From Callorhinus ursinus (taxonomy: Eukaryota; Chordata; Mammalia; Carnivora; Otariidae), in contig NW_020312785.1 in assembly GCF_003265705.1 (NCBI RefSeq), forward strand, positions 135,593,376-135,657,375: 64,000 nt of DNA, in the 5' to 3' direction. A program made the translations under genes and the position numbers. The notes under the pieces were generated by a model that was not told where the DNA came from, did no database searches, and saw nothing but the letters and a program-made list of their open reading frames with translations. Positions within the stretch are counted from its first letter, which is position 1, and every line of letters begins with the position of its first letter. This document shows positions 1-10,286 of this stretch, piece by piece.

Positions 1-1084
1 AGTTTTTTCTTTAATACCATATAATGAAACACAGTAATAATGCAACTTGAAAAAAAATTTTTTTGAATAGGATCCGGGGCAATTATGCTGGGAACTTTTG
101 GGGGACAATAAAAGGAACAAACGAAAAATGTTTCTTGTAGTACAATGGTTCTTGTCTTGCCAACTACTCTGCAAAATTCCCCGCCGGGAAAATGATCCGC
201 AGGGAACGCAAGCCAGGGTACCTGAGGCACCTGTTGAGCCCAAGCCCCCAGAGAGCTCCGACTTAACACAGCTTCATTAAGTCGTGTTCAATACAATCTG
301 AAAGGGTATTGATGCAAAGAGGAATTACTCCTGGAGGAGGGCTCCTCCTAAAAGGTCAACAACTAACTAGTTAGTGAAAAAGCCTAAATAGCAATAGTAA
401 TGACCTTTCAAAGCAGGGGTTCTTCTCAGGCGGGGGTAGGCGAGGGCAGGTAAGGGGTCAAGCGTGAAGCCCTTGGCAAACATCCAAACGTTTATGGATA
501 CGTGAGTTTTCACGAAAACAAGGTTCACAGTATTTCATCACACGTTCAAAGCCATCTAAGACCGTCCCTCGCTAAAACTGGTAATCATGATATGACAAAA
601 CTAAATGACATCCGCGTTATAAAATCAGTCTGGGGGAATTCTGCTGCTCAACACTTTCTTTAAACAACTAACATCCAGTCCCCCACCTGCAGGCTCCCAT
701 CCTAAGCACTTCAGGGCATCACTCTGTCTGTAAGATCAAGGTAGCCTCTTTTAACGCCTGTTGGTAGAGTCGCAGGGTGGAGGTGGGAGGGGTGGTGCTG
801 TGCTTGTCCCAAAGTAGAAGCAAAATCAGCTTTCTTTCAGGGAAGGCACGTCCACGGGGCCTGGGGATCCCCGCAGCAGCGCGCCAAGCAGTAACACCCC
901 GACATGCATTTCATTTAACAAACCTGCACAATGCCCATTCTGGTGCAAGCGCGACACTCCGCGCTTCATAGAAGTTAACTTGTTTAATTCTAAAAATAAC
1001 CCCCAAAGGTGCAGAAAGGGATGCAAAAAAATCCATGACGACGGGGACTTCTTACCCACCCCAGCCGCCTTACAGAGAAATAAC
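1..1084. other. Unique flank of the CpG island
   Basis: I recognise no repeat family or exon here. The sequence is AT-rich at first and becomes GC-richer towards 760. Short open frames at 98-280, 777-971 and 826-1110 have no recognisable domain and no supporting splice structure. If a transcript leaves the CpG island on the minus strand, this is its first intron or 5' region. Confidence 0.5.
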
Positions 1085-1420
1085 CCTCCCCCTCGTTTCC
1101 CCCAGGTCAACCAGCATCCGCGAGATAAAAAACCCGCGTGCGGAGCGATTAAGGGCTAAAATCGCAGCCGCACAGAGGCCAGTCGTTACCGTCCAGCGGG
1201 CACTCGCGGTCCGGGTGGCTGCTCATCGCTGCTCCCCGACTCCGGGCTGTCCCCCGCGCCGCTCCCTCGGTCTAGGCGGCGGCTGCAGTTGCTGAGGCAG
1301 CGCCCCCCTTGGGGCCCCGCAGGTGCGCCCGGCAGGAGCTGGGCGCGCGCCACTGCAGAGGGAGAGCCGAGGACACACGCCGGGCGCTCCTTTCACTTTG
1401 CAACCTGAGGTTACAGCGCA
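1085..1420. promoter_or_regulatory. CpG island, probable promoter
   Basis: This is the only dense CpG cluster in the window: about 34 CpG dinucleotides in 1117-1394 by hand count, in sequence of roughly 70% G+C, while the rest of the window is CpG-depleted. Such islands in mammals usually mark promoters of widely expressed or developmental genes. A TATA-like GATAAAAAACC lies near 1125-1135 on the plus strand. The gene is not identified because both directions quickly lose recognisable coding sequence. Flanking splice-donor-like sites exist on both strands (see the next two entries), so a bidirectional promoter is possible. Confidence 0.75.
1190..1226 (-). other. Candidate first coding exon piece (12 codons plus 1 base)
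   Basis: On the minus strand an ATG at 1226 with G at -3 opens a frame reading M-S-S-H-P-D-R-E-C-P-L-D. It is followed directly by a donor-like G|GTAACG, with GT at 1189-1188. It lies inside the CpG island, where a short coding first exon would be expected. I do not recognise the peptide and cannot see exon 2, which would lie left of the window. The donor is weaker than consensus (C rather than G at +5), and a chance ATG is quite possible. Confidence 0.25.
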
Positions 1421-1600
1421 AGTTTCCTGCAGCCCAAGGCCCTCTTAATACTTGGTGTGCGGCTGGCTGCATGCCATCGACTTGACCCACGGCCAGGGTT
1501 CCGTTGACCTCGCTGGGAAGGGGTGGGAACAGTGTGTGGGAGCGTAGGTGATTTGACTGGGTGGGAGGAGGCAGAGAACACCCCCAGCAGCTCTCCCAGG

Positions 1601-1614
1601 CAAGGCAGGTGAGC
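1601..1614 (+). other. Strong donor-like site downstream of the CpG island
   Basis: The plus strand reads CAAGGCAG|GTGAGC with the GT at 1609-1610, close to the mammalian 5' splice consensus, and about 200 bases downstream of the CpG island. It could end a non-coding first exon of a transcript running rightward through the window. A second, weaker GCG|GTGAGC lies near 1755. No matching exon was found to the right, so this is only a candidate. Confidence 0.25.
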
Positions 1615-1619
1615 GAGCC

Positions 1620-3243
1620 TCGGCCTGTAACTTTCCGAGTCCAGCGTTTTGGAGTAACTACCTCGCCACGTCCGATCTGGCCCCAGAAGCCCTCAGCTAA
1701 ATATGATGCCTGCTCCAGGCCTCCAGCTCAGGGAACCTATTTTGGGGCCGCTGCGGTGAGCAGGATCCGCTACCCATTCATTCAGTACCGCCTTGACATT
1801 TCAGAGTTCTACAAGCGAATCCCTGTTCCCCTATCCGATTTCAGCCTCTCTTGCCTCTGCAAAATTCCGACTTGGAGAAGGGAAAGGCAGGGGGCTAGTG
1901 AGCAAAAGGAGGTGGTGAATTAGAAAGGCCCAACATTTATTTGGTGTTCAGACTAAAACTTTCTCAACATTGAATTTCTTCCAGCAAGCCCATGGAAGTT
2001 GGGTTGCAGCCCTGTTCCTATTGTAAAGTTAAATTTAATCAGCGAATGCTGCTTTTTTGTCTTTCCTCTAACAAGCTTTATGTTTAAAGTTAAATTCCCT
2101 TGGGAGCTTTTAAGTTAGGCTGTTGATATGGTAGGAGCAATCAGTTAATGCCATTTCAAAGCACATTTATGACAACTACATTAGGGAATTGCATTTGTAA
2201 TCTAGCTCTTTCAACGGGCTTAAAAAAAAAAATTCCTGGTTTATTTTTGCACAGAGCCTAGTATGGCTCCTTAGCAGGTGAATTCTTTCCTCTGCTTTCC
2301 TAGTATAGTTTAACTTTTCCTCCTTTCCTAACATAGTTTACGGCCCTATCAGGGAAGACAGGGCAGACTTTTGCTCTCAAGTAAGAATTGATTATTCCTA
2401 ATATACCTACAACTAGAGTTATTAAAAATAGTTAAGACCCTGCAAACAAATTTTATGAAGTTTCTGAGACCCCTGCTCCCAACTTACTCTCTTGTATCTC
2501 GTTTCAGCAGATAAAGGACTGAGATCTAGTGATGAAAACATAAATGAGAAATTCAGGAGTTAACCTTTGGTAACTCAATTTAAAAATTACTGAAAGACCT
2601 ATATGCTCCAGGAAGTTTTTCTTCTTGCTTTTAGCATTATAATAAATGAACCCTCTCTACTCCAGCTCTGAACAGTGACCAGTGTCCACAACTGCTAAAT
2701 TATATATCTCTCTATGGGAGACAAACCAGGACCAGCTGGGCCACAGTGGATTGCAGAAATGTCCATTTACACACCTGGACTGGGGAACCCCCCCACACTC
2801 TCCTCTCTCCTGCTCCCACCAGGGAATATACCATTCAGAATTTCTTAGAGTGAAAACCAGAAATTGCTCTATGAGCTTACCTGGCTTGTCTCAACTCTCA
2901 TATTTATTCTTATAACAAAGGCATTGTTATATTGTCATATTCAATGTTATGTCATTATTCAATGTTATATTGTTATATTGTCATATTCTTTCGTTCTTTT
3001 ATTCTTCAGTTACTGAGCACTTCTCCCTGTGCCAGTTACTAGTAATTTCGGGAAAAATCCTGCCCTCAGAATAATTTAGTGTAGGTAAGACAAGCTTAGA
3101 ACCAGCTAAACTTTCTTAGATATTTTGTGTTCTTTGTAAGATATGGGGCATCAAGGAGCCACCGCAGAGGAGATGGCTGATTCTACCTGAAGGATTAATT
3201 AAGAAATGTTTCTAACCAGAAGTGAGTATTTTCACTAGTGATA
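1620..3243. other. Unique sequence, no gene seen
   Basis: No repeat family or coding exon recognised. The open frame at 1561-1923 is likely fortuitous. A small AT-rich direct repeat lies near its right end (listed separately). Confidence 0.5.
2923..2988. repeat. 20-bp direct repeat, AT-rich
   Basis: ATTGTTATATTGTCATATTC occurs exactly at 2923-2942 and 2969-2988, separated by a related AATGTTATGTCATTATTC block. It looks like a local slippage duplication rather than a transposon. Confidence 0.8.
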
Positions 3244-3259
3244 GTTGCTATCATCTTTA

Positions 3260-3454
3260 TTTTTTTAAAATATTTTATTTATTTGACAGAGAGAGACACA
3301 GCGAGAGAGGGAACACAAGCAGGGGGCATGGGAGAGGGAGAAGCAGGCTTCTCGCCGAGCAGGGAGCCCAATGTGGGGCTCGATCCCAGGACCCTGAGAA
3401 CATGACCGGAGCCGAAGACAGCCGCTTAACTGACTGAGCCACCCAGGTGCCCCG
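3260..3454 (-). mobile_element. CAN-SINE (SINEC), older class
   Basis: Minus-strand SINEC: a T-rich tail and TTTATTTATTTGACAGAGAGAG at the left, and the tRNA-derived head TGAGCCACCCAGGTGCCCC at the right. Target-site duplications GTTGCTATCATCTTTA (3244-3259) and GTTGCTATTATCTTTA (3455-3470) match at 15 of 16 positions. It carries the CAGGGTCC-type core rather than the TCCCGGGA core of the youngest copies. Confidence 0.95.
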
Positions 3455-3464
3455 GTTGCTATTA

Positions 3465-3695
3465 TCTTTAAACATGCACTGTGAACTAGGCACTCTGCTA
3501 AATGCTTTTCATACATTCCCTCCTATAATCCTTATGAGAATGGGAATTATTATTGTGCCCTTTTTACAGATGGACAAGTGGACGCTCAGCTTAAGTAACT
3601 TGCCCACAGATACAGAGGTGATGAGTTTCAGAACCATGATTGGAATGTAGCTTCTATGATTACAGAGCCTCTGCCCAATTTCTACACTGGATTGC
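3465..3695 (-). mobile_element. MIR SINE
   Basis: Reads as the reverse complement of MIR: AGGCACTCTGCTAAATGC, then a TTTTTACAGATGGACAAG block, then TTAAGTAACTTGCCCA. Diverged, as expected for an ancient mammalian element. The SINEC at 3260-3454 sits against its left end. Confidence 0.75.
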
Positions 3696-3949
3696 ATTAG
3701 TTAGCAAAAACTCTTTCCACAATCTGTAATAAGAGCTTTTCACCAAAACCTTTCAGAAAAAAAAAGGGGGGAAAAAAGGTCCTTAGAGAGTACAAAGATA
3801 GGTTAGTTGGTGTTGTAGGAACCAGACTGCGCCTAGGCGGTCAGGATTCCTCACAAAGAAGCTTCTACTTTTCACAACAAGGCAGGACACAAAAATGGCT
3901 CTTCAGAAAGAGCTTGGGAATCAGTGTCCAAGGGAAAATTGCTGTGAGA

Positions 3950-4035
3950 ACAGCATTCATTAATTCATAAATCCGTTCAACTTTTATTGAGCACTTACTT
4001 TGTGACACACACTTTCCTGGAAGTTGATTTCATCT
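3950..4035 (-). mobile_element. L2 3' end fragment
   Basis: CATTCATTAATTCATAAAT followed by TTTTATTGAGCACTTACT resembles the reversed L2 3' terminus (tail of TGAATGAATG preceded by GCGCTCAATAAA). Short and diverged. Confidence 0.55.
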
Positions 4036-4299
4036 CAACAACAGATTCCCCTAGGAATGTTCCAAGAAATTAGAAGTTTACATTCAGAGAAAAGAAATAG
4101 AAATATCTCTTCCATGCAAAGTTGTCCATCGGACCAATTTAGTCGAAGGCGAAAAACATGCCTTTTGCTGGACAGGGCATGAAAGAGAAAAAAGAACATC
4201 CTGAGGATCTGTTCCAATAAGAAAATTTCCAGCAGTCACACCTACCCAAGAAGATCCACAAATTGCACTGGTCTAAAATTCCACTGGCATGCTCAACTC

Positions 4300-4500
4300 A
4301 GAGACAGTAAAATGTAATGATTAGGTATCTAGGCTTTGTTCTCAAACAAACACTGCTTTCAAATGCTGATTCATGTGCTACTGGTTCAGTCCAGATCTGT
4401 CCAATGAATAACTCAGGCAAGTTACATAACTAGCTAGCCTAAGACTTCACATCCTGTAAAATGGACAAAAGAATGAGCCCTGTAGGATTTTTGCATGATT
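4300..4500 (+). mobile_element. MIR SINE, degraded
   Basis: Forward MIR order: a GATTAGGTATCTAGGCTTTG head, then CAGGCAAGTTACATAACTAG and CATCCTGTAAAATGGACAAAA. Strongly diverged. Confidence 0.5.
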
Positions 4501-4529
4501 ATCTATGTATTGGTAAAGGAGTGTTTTCA

Positions 4530-4770
4530 GTTGCTTGTAGCAGAGACCAAATTAGCAGAAATTTAAATAAATTAGAGTTTTTTTCTTCACTCAATATTAA
4601 GATAGTTGAGGTAGATGGTCTATAGCTGGTACTGCAGCTCCATGTTTTCATCAGTGACCCAGCAGGCTTCTCTTTTTTTTTCTCCAGCATCCTTAATATA
4701 GGCTTTCAGCTTTGGGACTTCCTTATGGTCACAAAATGGCTGCCAGAACTCTGGATTGACTCATGTTTAA
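4530..4770. mobile_element. Unnamed ancient interspersed repeat, copy 1
   Basis: Shares a block order with 31785-32030: an A-rich TTTAAATAAATTA start, CAGCTCCATG followed by TCATCAGTGACCCAG, then a pyrimidine-rich stretch. The continuation GTCACAAAATGGCTGCC is also typical of a common mammalian repeat that I recognise but cannot name. Orientation is unknown. Confidence 0.45.
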
Positions 4771-4903
4771 ACAAGAGAAAGAAGAGGGAAAGGGCAAAAG
4801 TAGCACCTTGCAGCTGAGTCCCATCCCTTAAAATAACTCTCTTGGAAGCCTTATCCAACAACTTCCATGTAAAATGCTGTAGACGGGCCCCTTCAAGAGA
4901 AGC

Positions 4904-4934
4904 TGGTGTGTGTGTGTGTGAGTGTGTGTGTGTG

Positions 4935-4966
<32 letters not shown>

Positions 4967-5009
4967 TCTGTGTGTGTGTGTTCTGTGTGTGTGTGTGTGT
5001 GTATGTGTT
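4904..5009. repeat. (TG)n microsatellite with TTC interruptions
   Basis: About 105 bases of TG repeat, broken several times by TTCTG units and once by AG, giving a higher-order pattern. The overlapping His/Thr-rich minus frame and Cys/Val-rich plus frame are products of the repeat. Confidence 0.95.
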
Positions 5010-6004
5010 AACTTGGGCACTTTAGAAGTTCTGTTGTTGAGGAAAAGGGAGAGAATGGATATTGGGTGGGCAGCCAGCAATTTCTGCCACAGTTAGAAAA
5101 ACATTTGACACAGTGCCTGACACAAAGTAAATACCTACCCACCCACCCCCCAAAAAGAGAGAAAGTAGCTATGTTAGAGAGTCAAGAAAACCACAGATAA
5201 ATAGATAATAATAGGACTGGTCTAATTGTGTGTGCGTTTTGGGGAGGGGAAAGGGGAAGAATTTGAGTCAAGAGGGTATTGTTCATAAAAGAACATTCAT
5301 TCATGTTATAAGTTTCAGGGCTCAGGAAACATCATTTAGATTATAAACGGTACACTTTGGTGCGAAAAACTTGAGAAGGAACCCAATTTAGATACTTCAC
5401 AGAAGAATTCTAGGCCAAGAGAAACAGAGTACACAGCAATTCATAGAAACAAAAATGGAGAGATGGGAGAGAAAAAAATGAGCAAGGGATTTAACATTTA
5501 TTGTTTTCAAGCAACCTGAATGGCATCTGGCTATCTTAAAAAAAAAACTTATAAGCACCTAACTAGGAGGATACCAAGGGCACACAGACTTGAGGAGGTT
5601 GGAGGTTGGAAAATTAGATTTAGAAGTCAAGCAAGAACGAAGCTAGTTTGGGAAGTTCCACAGCAAGCCCAGCAAGCATCCTTTTGCTTGGACAAGTCTG
5701 GCCAAGGATATCCCCTCTCCCTGAAAGCCCCATTGCCACCATCAGACCCCACTTCAGGTACCCTGAGAGAATACAGTTTCTTATTTTTGTATCACTTAAT
5801 CCTATCAATCATAGGTGTGCACCTGATTGGTCTGTCTGGATCCAATGGTGGAGACAAACTAATCTCCTTTCTTTGGCTTCCCCAGGTGCTGAGGTGCCCC
5901 CACCGTTATCATACTCAACGAGAGGACGCCCACACACATAAGAAGGAGGGATAGATGCAGGACAGCCAAAAAGAAAGTTAAATACCAACTACAGTGTCCA
6001 AATG
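5010..6004. other. Unique sequence, no gene seen
   Basis: CAGTGCCTGACACAAAGTAA near 5111 is a short MIR or L2 tail fragment. The 144-codon frame at 5520-5954 includes a lysine run from an A-tract and has no recognisable domain. Confidence 0.45.
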
Positions 6005-6185
6005 AGCCAAGCTGTCCTGAGCACTTGGCATATCATCTTCACAGCAATCCTGAAAATCAATTATTACTACTTTCATTTTATCAATTTAAAATTAGTTTTT
6101 TGCCTAAGGCTACAATAGTAAGCAATAAAGCTGAGATTCAAACTCGTGGATTCCAAAAAGCTCTTCCTTTCTGCAACATGTGGCA
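6005..6185 (-). mobile_element. MIR SINE, degraded
   Basis: Reversed MIR order: GAGCACTTGGCATATCATC, TTTCATTTTATCAAT, TGCCTAAGGCTACAATAGTA and GAGATTCAAACTCGTGGATT, corresponding to the lost-precision form of ACTTGCCCAAGGTCACACAG and the box B end. Confidence 0.6.
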
Positions 6186-6826
6186 CAACTTCCATGTTTT
6201 ATTTTATCTGGATTTGGCATTGTAAGAAACGTTTCCCTCCCTGAGTCTAGGGAGGGTCTTGGAGAGTGACATGGAGAAATTAAAAGCCATTTGACACCGA
6301 ACATAATTCTTGCAGCTAGCAAACAATGAAGACCCTTGATAATGACTTGACTACTAATCAGTTGTTCACTTAAATCACTCTTTTCAAGGGATTTTTTGTG
6401 TTTTGTTTTTAATTTTTAAAATTCAAGAAAGTTAAGAATGCCATTCCATTTCTCCCCATGTACACAAGGGCTTAAACAAGAAAGGTTCAGATACACCTGC
6501 CACAATAGTATCTAAAAAGACAGAGCCTCTTCCTCAGCTATGCCTCTGTCCCCAAGAGGACAATATGTCATCTGAAAAGTACCATAATAGAAGTTGATGA
6601 ACTTACAATCTTAGATTTATTTTTAACCACCTGCTATTAGGATAAGACACTAAGTTTCCTGGAAATCCCACTATTGGCTTATGCTTTAGGTTTGGTCAGA
6701 AAGGCATTGGCAATGTTAATTCTTGGAGTATGATCTATAGACCGGTGCCAGTCAGGGAAGTGCTCATAACTGGTCCACACAAAGGAAAAGACAGAAAATG
6801 AGGGAGTCATTTAGAAACTATAATGG
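6186..6826. other. Unique sequence, no gene seen
   Basis: No repeat, exon or RNA gene recognised. Confidence 0.45.
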
Positions 6827-6850
6827 AAACAACCTTGGCACTCTTGACTT

Positions 6851-7187
6851 TTTTATTTTATTTTATTTATTTTATTTTATTTATTTATTTCAGAGAGAGA
6901 GAATGAGAGATAGAAAGCACGAGAGGGAAGAGGGTCAGAGGGAGAAGCAGACTCCCCGCCAAGCAGGGAGCCCGATGTGGGACTCGATCCCGGGACTCCA
7001 GGATCATGACCTGAGCCGAAGGCAGTCGCTTAACCAACTGAGCCACCCAGGCACCCTTGACTTTTTTATTTTTAAGTAGGTTCCATGCCCAGCATGGAGC
7101 CCAACACGGAGCTTAAACTCACCACCCTGAGATCAAGACCTAAAATCAAGAGACAGACGCTCACAGATCCAGCCACGAGGCACCCCC
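6851..7187 (-). mobile_element. Old-type CAN-SINE, split by a younger SINEC
   Basis: The body at 7073-7187 reads TTAAGTAGGTTCCATGCCC, GGAGCCCAACACGGAGC, CACCCTGAGATCAAGACC and CCAGCCACGAGGCACCCC: the older, shorter SINEC form in reverse. Target-site duplications GCACTCTTGACTT (6838-6850) and GCACTATTGACTT (7188-7200) match 12 of 13 and bracket both SINEs. The T-tail was the landing site of the younger copy. Confidence 0.8.
6860..7056 (-). mobile_element. Young CAN-SINE inside an older one
   Basis: Complete minus-strand SINEC with the young-class core (CTCGATCCCGGGACTCC; GAAGAGGGTCAGAGGGAGAA). A perfect 16-base duplication, TTGACTTTTTTATTTT, flanks it at 6844-6859 and 7057-7072. The duplication lies across the T-tail of the older SINE. 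Confidence 0.95.
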
Positions 7188-7377
7188 GCACTATTGACTT
7201 CTTAGGCCTGGTGACAGTTGTGGGGTGGTTCTGGGCATTCTAGGATGTTTAGCAGCATTGCTAGCATTTACCTATTGGATGCAAATAGCACCCTCCTCCC
7301 AGTTTCGATAACCAAAACGTCTCCAGACATTGACAAATGTCCCCATGAGACAAATGCTCCTGGTTGAGAACCACTGC

Positions 7378-7550
7378 TTTATCGCCATTTGATAGACTAA
7401 TTTTATGTCTGTTGTATCTAATAATATAAAATTGGAGCTTTGCATTGTGTATGTCTTTTATTCCACTTTTTCCAGTAATTTATTATCATATTTTACTATT
7501 AATTTGTGACAGATTTTAAAAATTGGTCCTTCCCCACAGAGAGCTTAAAA
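7378..7550. mobile_element. hAT-like MITE remnant
   Basis: TATGTCTGTTGTATCTAATA and a TTTTTCCAGTAATTTATTAT block recur in diverged form at 56880-56975. Both look like the AT-rich interior of a Charlie-type element. It abuts MER5A. Confidence 0.4.
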
Positions 7551-8059
7551 CACACTGATACAGAAGATCACTGTTCAAATACAGAAGTGGTCCTTAGAAG
7601 AAAGGCTACAACCTTGGACTATCCTTCATTTCTCTGCCATAATAACCAAATATTACAAGGCAGTTTATTAAGATACTAACCAGCCTTTATTTTTTATGTG
7701 CTCACTCCTGAGGCCCACCATGGAAAAGTCTATAGCGTTCCCACCATTGCCACGAAGACAGAAGCTGCCAGCACTGGGTTCTACAACTTGCAGTCAGAGT
7801 AAGCAGTTCTCTTGTGTTTCCCAGGGCAGAAGAACATTTGCTAGGAGGGGAGGGCCACCATGGAGACAAACCCTAAAATTCTTAGGAGAGAAAGGCCTGG
7901 GTCACACGTCACACATTGCCCAGCCACCAGTTGAATCTGGCCTACAGACGGGTTTTATTTGGTTCCCAAAATGATGTTTTTAAAAATCAACTACCACATT
8001 ATTTCTCACAAAAATCCCATTCCCAGCGTCTCTCAAAAAATTAGAAAGAGCCCTTTGGC
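7551..8059. other. Unique sequence, no gene seen
   Basis: The open frame at 7696-7974 (92 codons) contains no recognisable motif. Confidence 0.4.
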
Positions 8060-8370
8060 CACTGTGGGCCGCCCTCCCTCGGGTTGTCAATTAGCTGCGA
8101 CTGAAAAGCCGCCGCCACCCTTTGCCCCGCCCCCTTCTGCTGTTCCCTGACACGGCCCACTTCCAGCGCGCACGGGCACGCAAGTTGTCGGTGTTTGGGC
8201 AAGGCCTACCGAGCAACGGATCCTGATTTTTGGAGACACAAAGAGGACAGAGAATTTGACCCTTGAGGGCGGAAGGAGATGAGGCTGGGGACGCCCCAAG
8301 CCTGGGCGAGGGCAGGTCAGGGGCTCAAGTGGTTCTAGTAACTCGGTCTTAGCCTAGGTACGGGGCCCCG
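8060..8370. promoter_or_regulatory. Second GC-rich block, possible weak CpG island
   Basis: Contains CCGCCGCCACC, a GC-box-like GCCCCGCCCCC near 8125, CAGCGCGCACGGGCACGC, and further CpGs to about 8360. CpG density is visibly above the surroundings but below that of 1085-1420. It could be an alternative promoter or enhancer; no exon is assigned. Confidence 0.4.
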
Positions 8371-8689
8371 GAGATAGGCAAGCTTCAGAAGAAGTTGGCA
8401 GTTGTAGACACCTCTATAGATGGATACAGATGGCGTGGGCCTAATCTTCCTGACTGTTCCATTGCAAGTGCGGCCACAAACTCTAGTTGGCCTGGGCAAT
8501 GGTGACCCTCACAAGCCAGTGTGCAGGATGCTGGCCCATCGTCAGTTACTTGGTCTTGTAGGGCTCAAAATTCCCCTGCACAAGATTTCCACTGGCAAGT
8601 GAGTGCTCGAGCCAAACCTAATGGAGCTTAGGAAGATAAGTAACTATGACATTGATTGCCCTCTGAATCCCAGGGAGCGATTGCCATCT

Positions 8690-9960
8690 GTTAGAATAAC
8701 ACTTAGCGAGTATCCACTGCGGGCAGGCTCTGAGGCTACAGAGACAGGTCCGAAAATCAGTGGTCTTTCCCTGCGATGCTCTCAGCTGAGGGATGGAGAC
8801 AGATGTGTGAGAAGGTAATTCAGCTGCATTGGGGGAATCAAATCCTGGAGCAGCCAGAGCGTGAGTAACTTGGCCTCTGCTTGGAGGAATGGGGGCTTCG
8901 CAGACAAGATGGCATTCAACTGGGTTTAGAAAATAAGGCAGAGTTTAACCAAACGAAGAAATCAAAAAAGGCCTTGGAGGAGTCGGCTTGTGCAAATCAA
9001 GAACATGGAGGCTCGCTGAAGTGAGCAGCAGTGGAGGGTGGCAGGAGCAGAGTGGGAGTGGAAGGACCAAAGGGTCCAAGAAGGGGCTGCCATGAAATCG
9101 AATCTTCAAGTTAAGGGGTTCAGACTTGAGCTTTCGGTTGAGTGTCGATGCAACAGAGATGTATTATCAACTTTGTTTCTTTGGGAGTCAAATCTGGTGA
9201 CCCATTAAAGATAGACTAGGAGACCAGTTCTGAGGTCATGTGTCAGCCTGAACTAAAGCAGGAGAGAGGCACTTTCTAGAAAGTTCAAGACTTGCGTTAA
9301 AGTGGGGGTGGGGAGTTGAGGATGAATCAACTTTCTGACTTGGGAAACTGGGTAGATGATGAAAGCATTCACAGAAATTTTTAAAAAATAAAGAGCTAAA
9401 AACGTGTTTGGGGAAGATACACAAATAATGAGTTGTTGGGATAAGATCGTAACAACTGCGGGGCCTTCAAACAGGTTTATCCAAAAGATGCTTAAAAACA
9501 AAGGACAAGACTTCCAAAGAGCAAGAGAATGAGAAAGAAACATCAAGAGAGGGATTTCATAGATGATTATTGAAGCCACATGAAAGGCTGACATTGCCCG
9601 AAGGAGAAAAGAAGGCCCCAGGGCAGAACTTCAGGGAGCCCCTGAAAGTAAAGAGCAGAAGAGAGGATCCAGGAATAGCAGAGAGACAACTGGGAGAATG
9701 GGGCAACGGCAGACCCGCGGGAAGGGGGTGTCAGGAAGGGGTGAGCCCTGATGCACTGTGCAGAAGGAGGTGCTAGAAAATGTCCCCCTGGGGCCAGGCG
9801 AGAGAGACCACCTGAGACCTTAGTTAGAGCCCCAGCAAGGGCACAGTGGTGGAAGCCAGAGGTAATGGGCTGCGGAGGGAACTGAGGGTGGGCACGGAAA
9901 GGTGGACGATTAATTCCAAACATTTGATGTTAAAACCAATGAGGGCAGCTAGAGGTGTGA
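8690..9960 (-). mobile_element. Long degraded L2 LINE
   Basis: Follows reversed L2 order over about 1.2 kb: the 3' terminus with GCAGGCTCTGAGGCTACAG (8723 on), then AAGGGGTTCAGACTTGAGC, AGGAGACCAGTTCTGAGG, GAGGATGAATCAAC with GGAAACTGGGTAGATGATG, TGGGGAAGATACACAAATAA, and ATTATTGAAGCCACATGA with GCCCCAGGGCAGAACTTCAG. The 9253-9594 and 9567-9923 frames are remnants of its antisense reading. Non-functional. Confidence 0.65.
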
Positions 9961-10286
9961 GGTAGCCTGTGGTTGCTTTTCAGCTTTGCCCTGCATTTCT
10001 GACTGGGGACGTCATGAGCGTAGGGAGAGGGAGGCACCTAGTGAGAAGATGGGCTGACAGTCCCGGAGGGAGGGGTTCTGAGTCCTGTCCCAAGTGAGAC
10101 CTTTGTCTAGGAGGGAAACTGCCTCAAGGACCTCTTGTGACACAAATCTAGTATGTGCAAGTGTGACCACAGGGAGCAGGGGAGCGCTCCCCAGGATGCT
10201 TGCTAAGCCCAAGCAGGCTGATGGGCCTTCCCCCAGGACCCACAAAATCCAAACCTTTGGGACATGGGCCCTAGGGCCTGCATTCT
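9961..10286. other. Unique sequence, no gene seen
   Basis: No feature recognised before the SINEC. Confidence 0.4.

Larger units (their letters stand above)
6827..7377 (-). mobile_element. MER5A-type hAT MITE, split by a SINEC insertion
   Basis: The left part is 6827-6850 (CCTTGGCACTCTTGACTT). The element resumes at 7201 with GGTGACAGTTGTGGGG, TAGGATGTTTAGCAGCAT and GTCTCCAGACATTG, ending in GGTTGAGAACCACTG at about 7374. Joined, the pieces follow the reversed MER5A order with no loss. The interruption is an older SINEC, itself interrupted by a younger one. Confidence 0.8.

Noticed and set aside
826..1295. Frames of 86-94 codons overlapping the CpG island
   Set aside because: GC-rich DNA rarely contains stops; neither frame has a recognisable domain, and they overlap on opposite strands.
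4706..5096. His/Thr-rich and Cys/Val-rich frames
   Set aside because: Direct translation products of the TG microsatellite.
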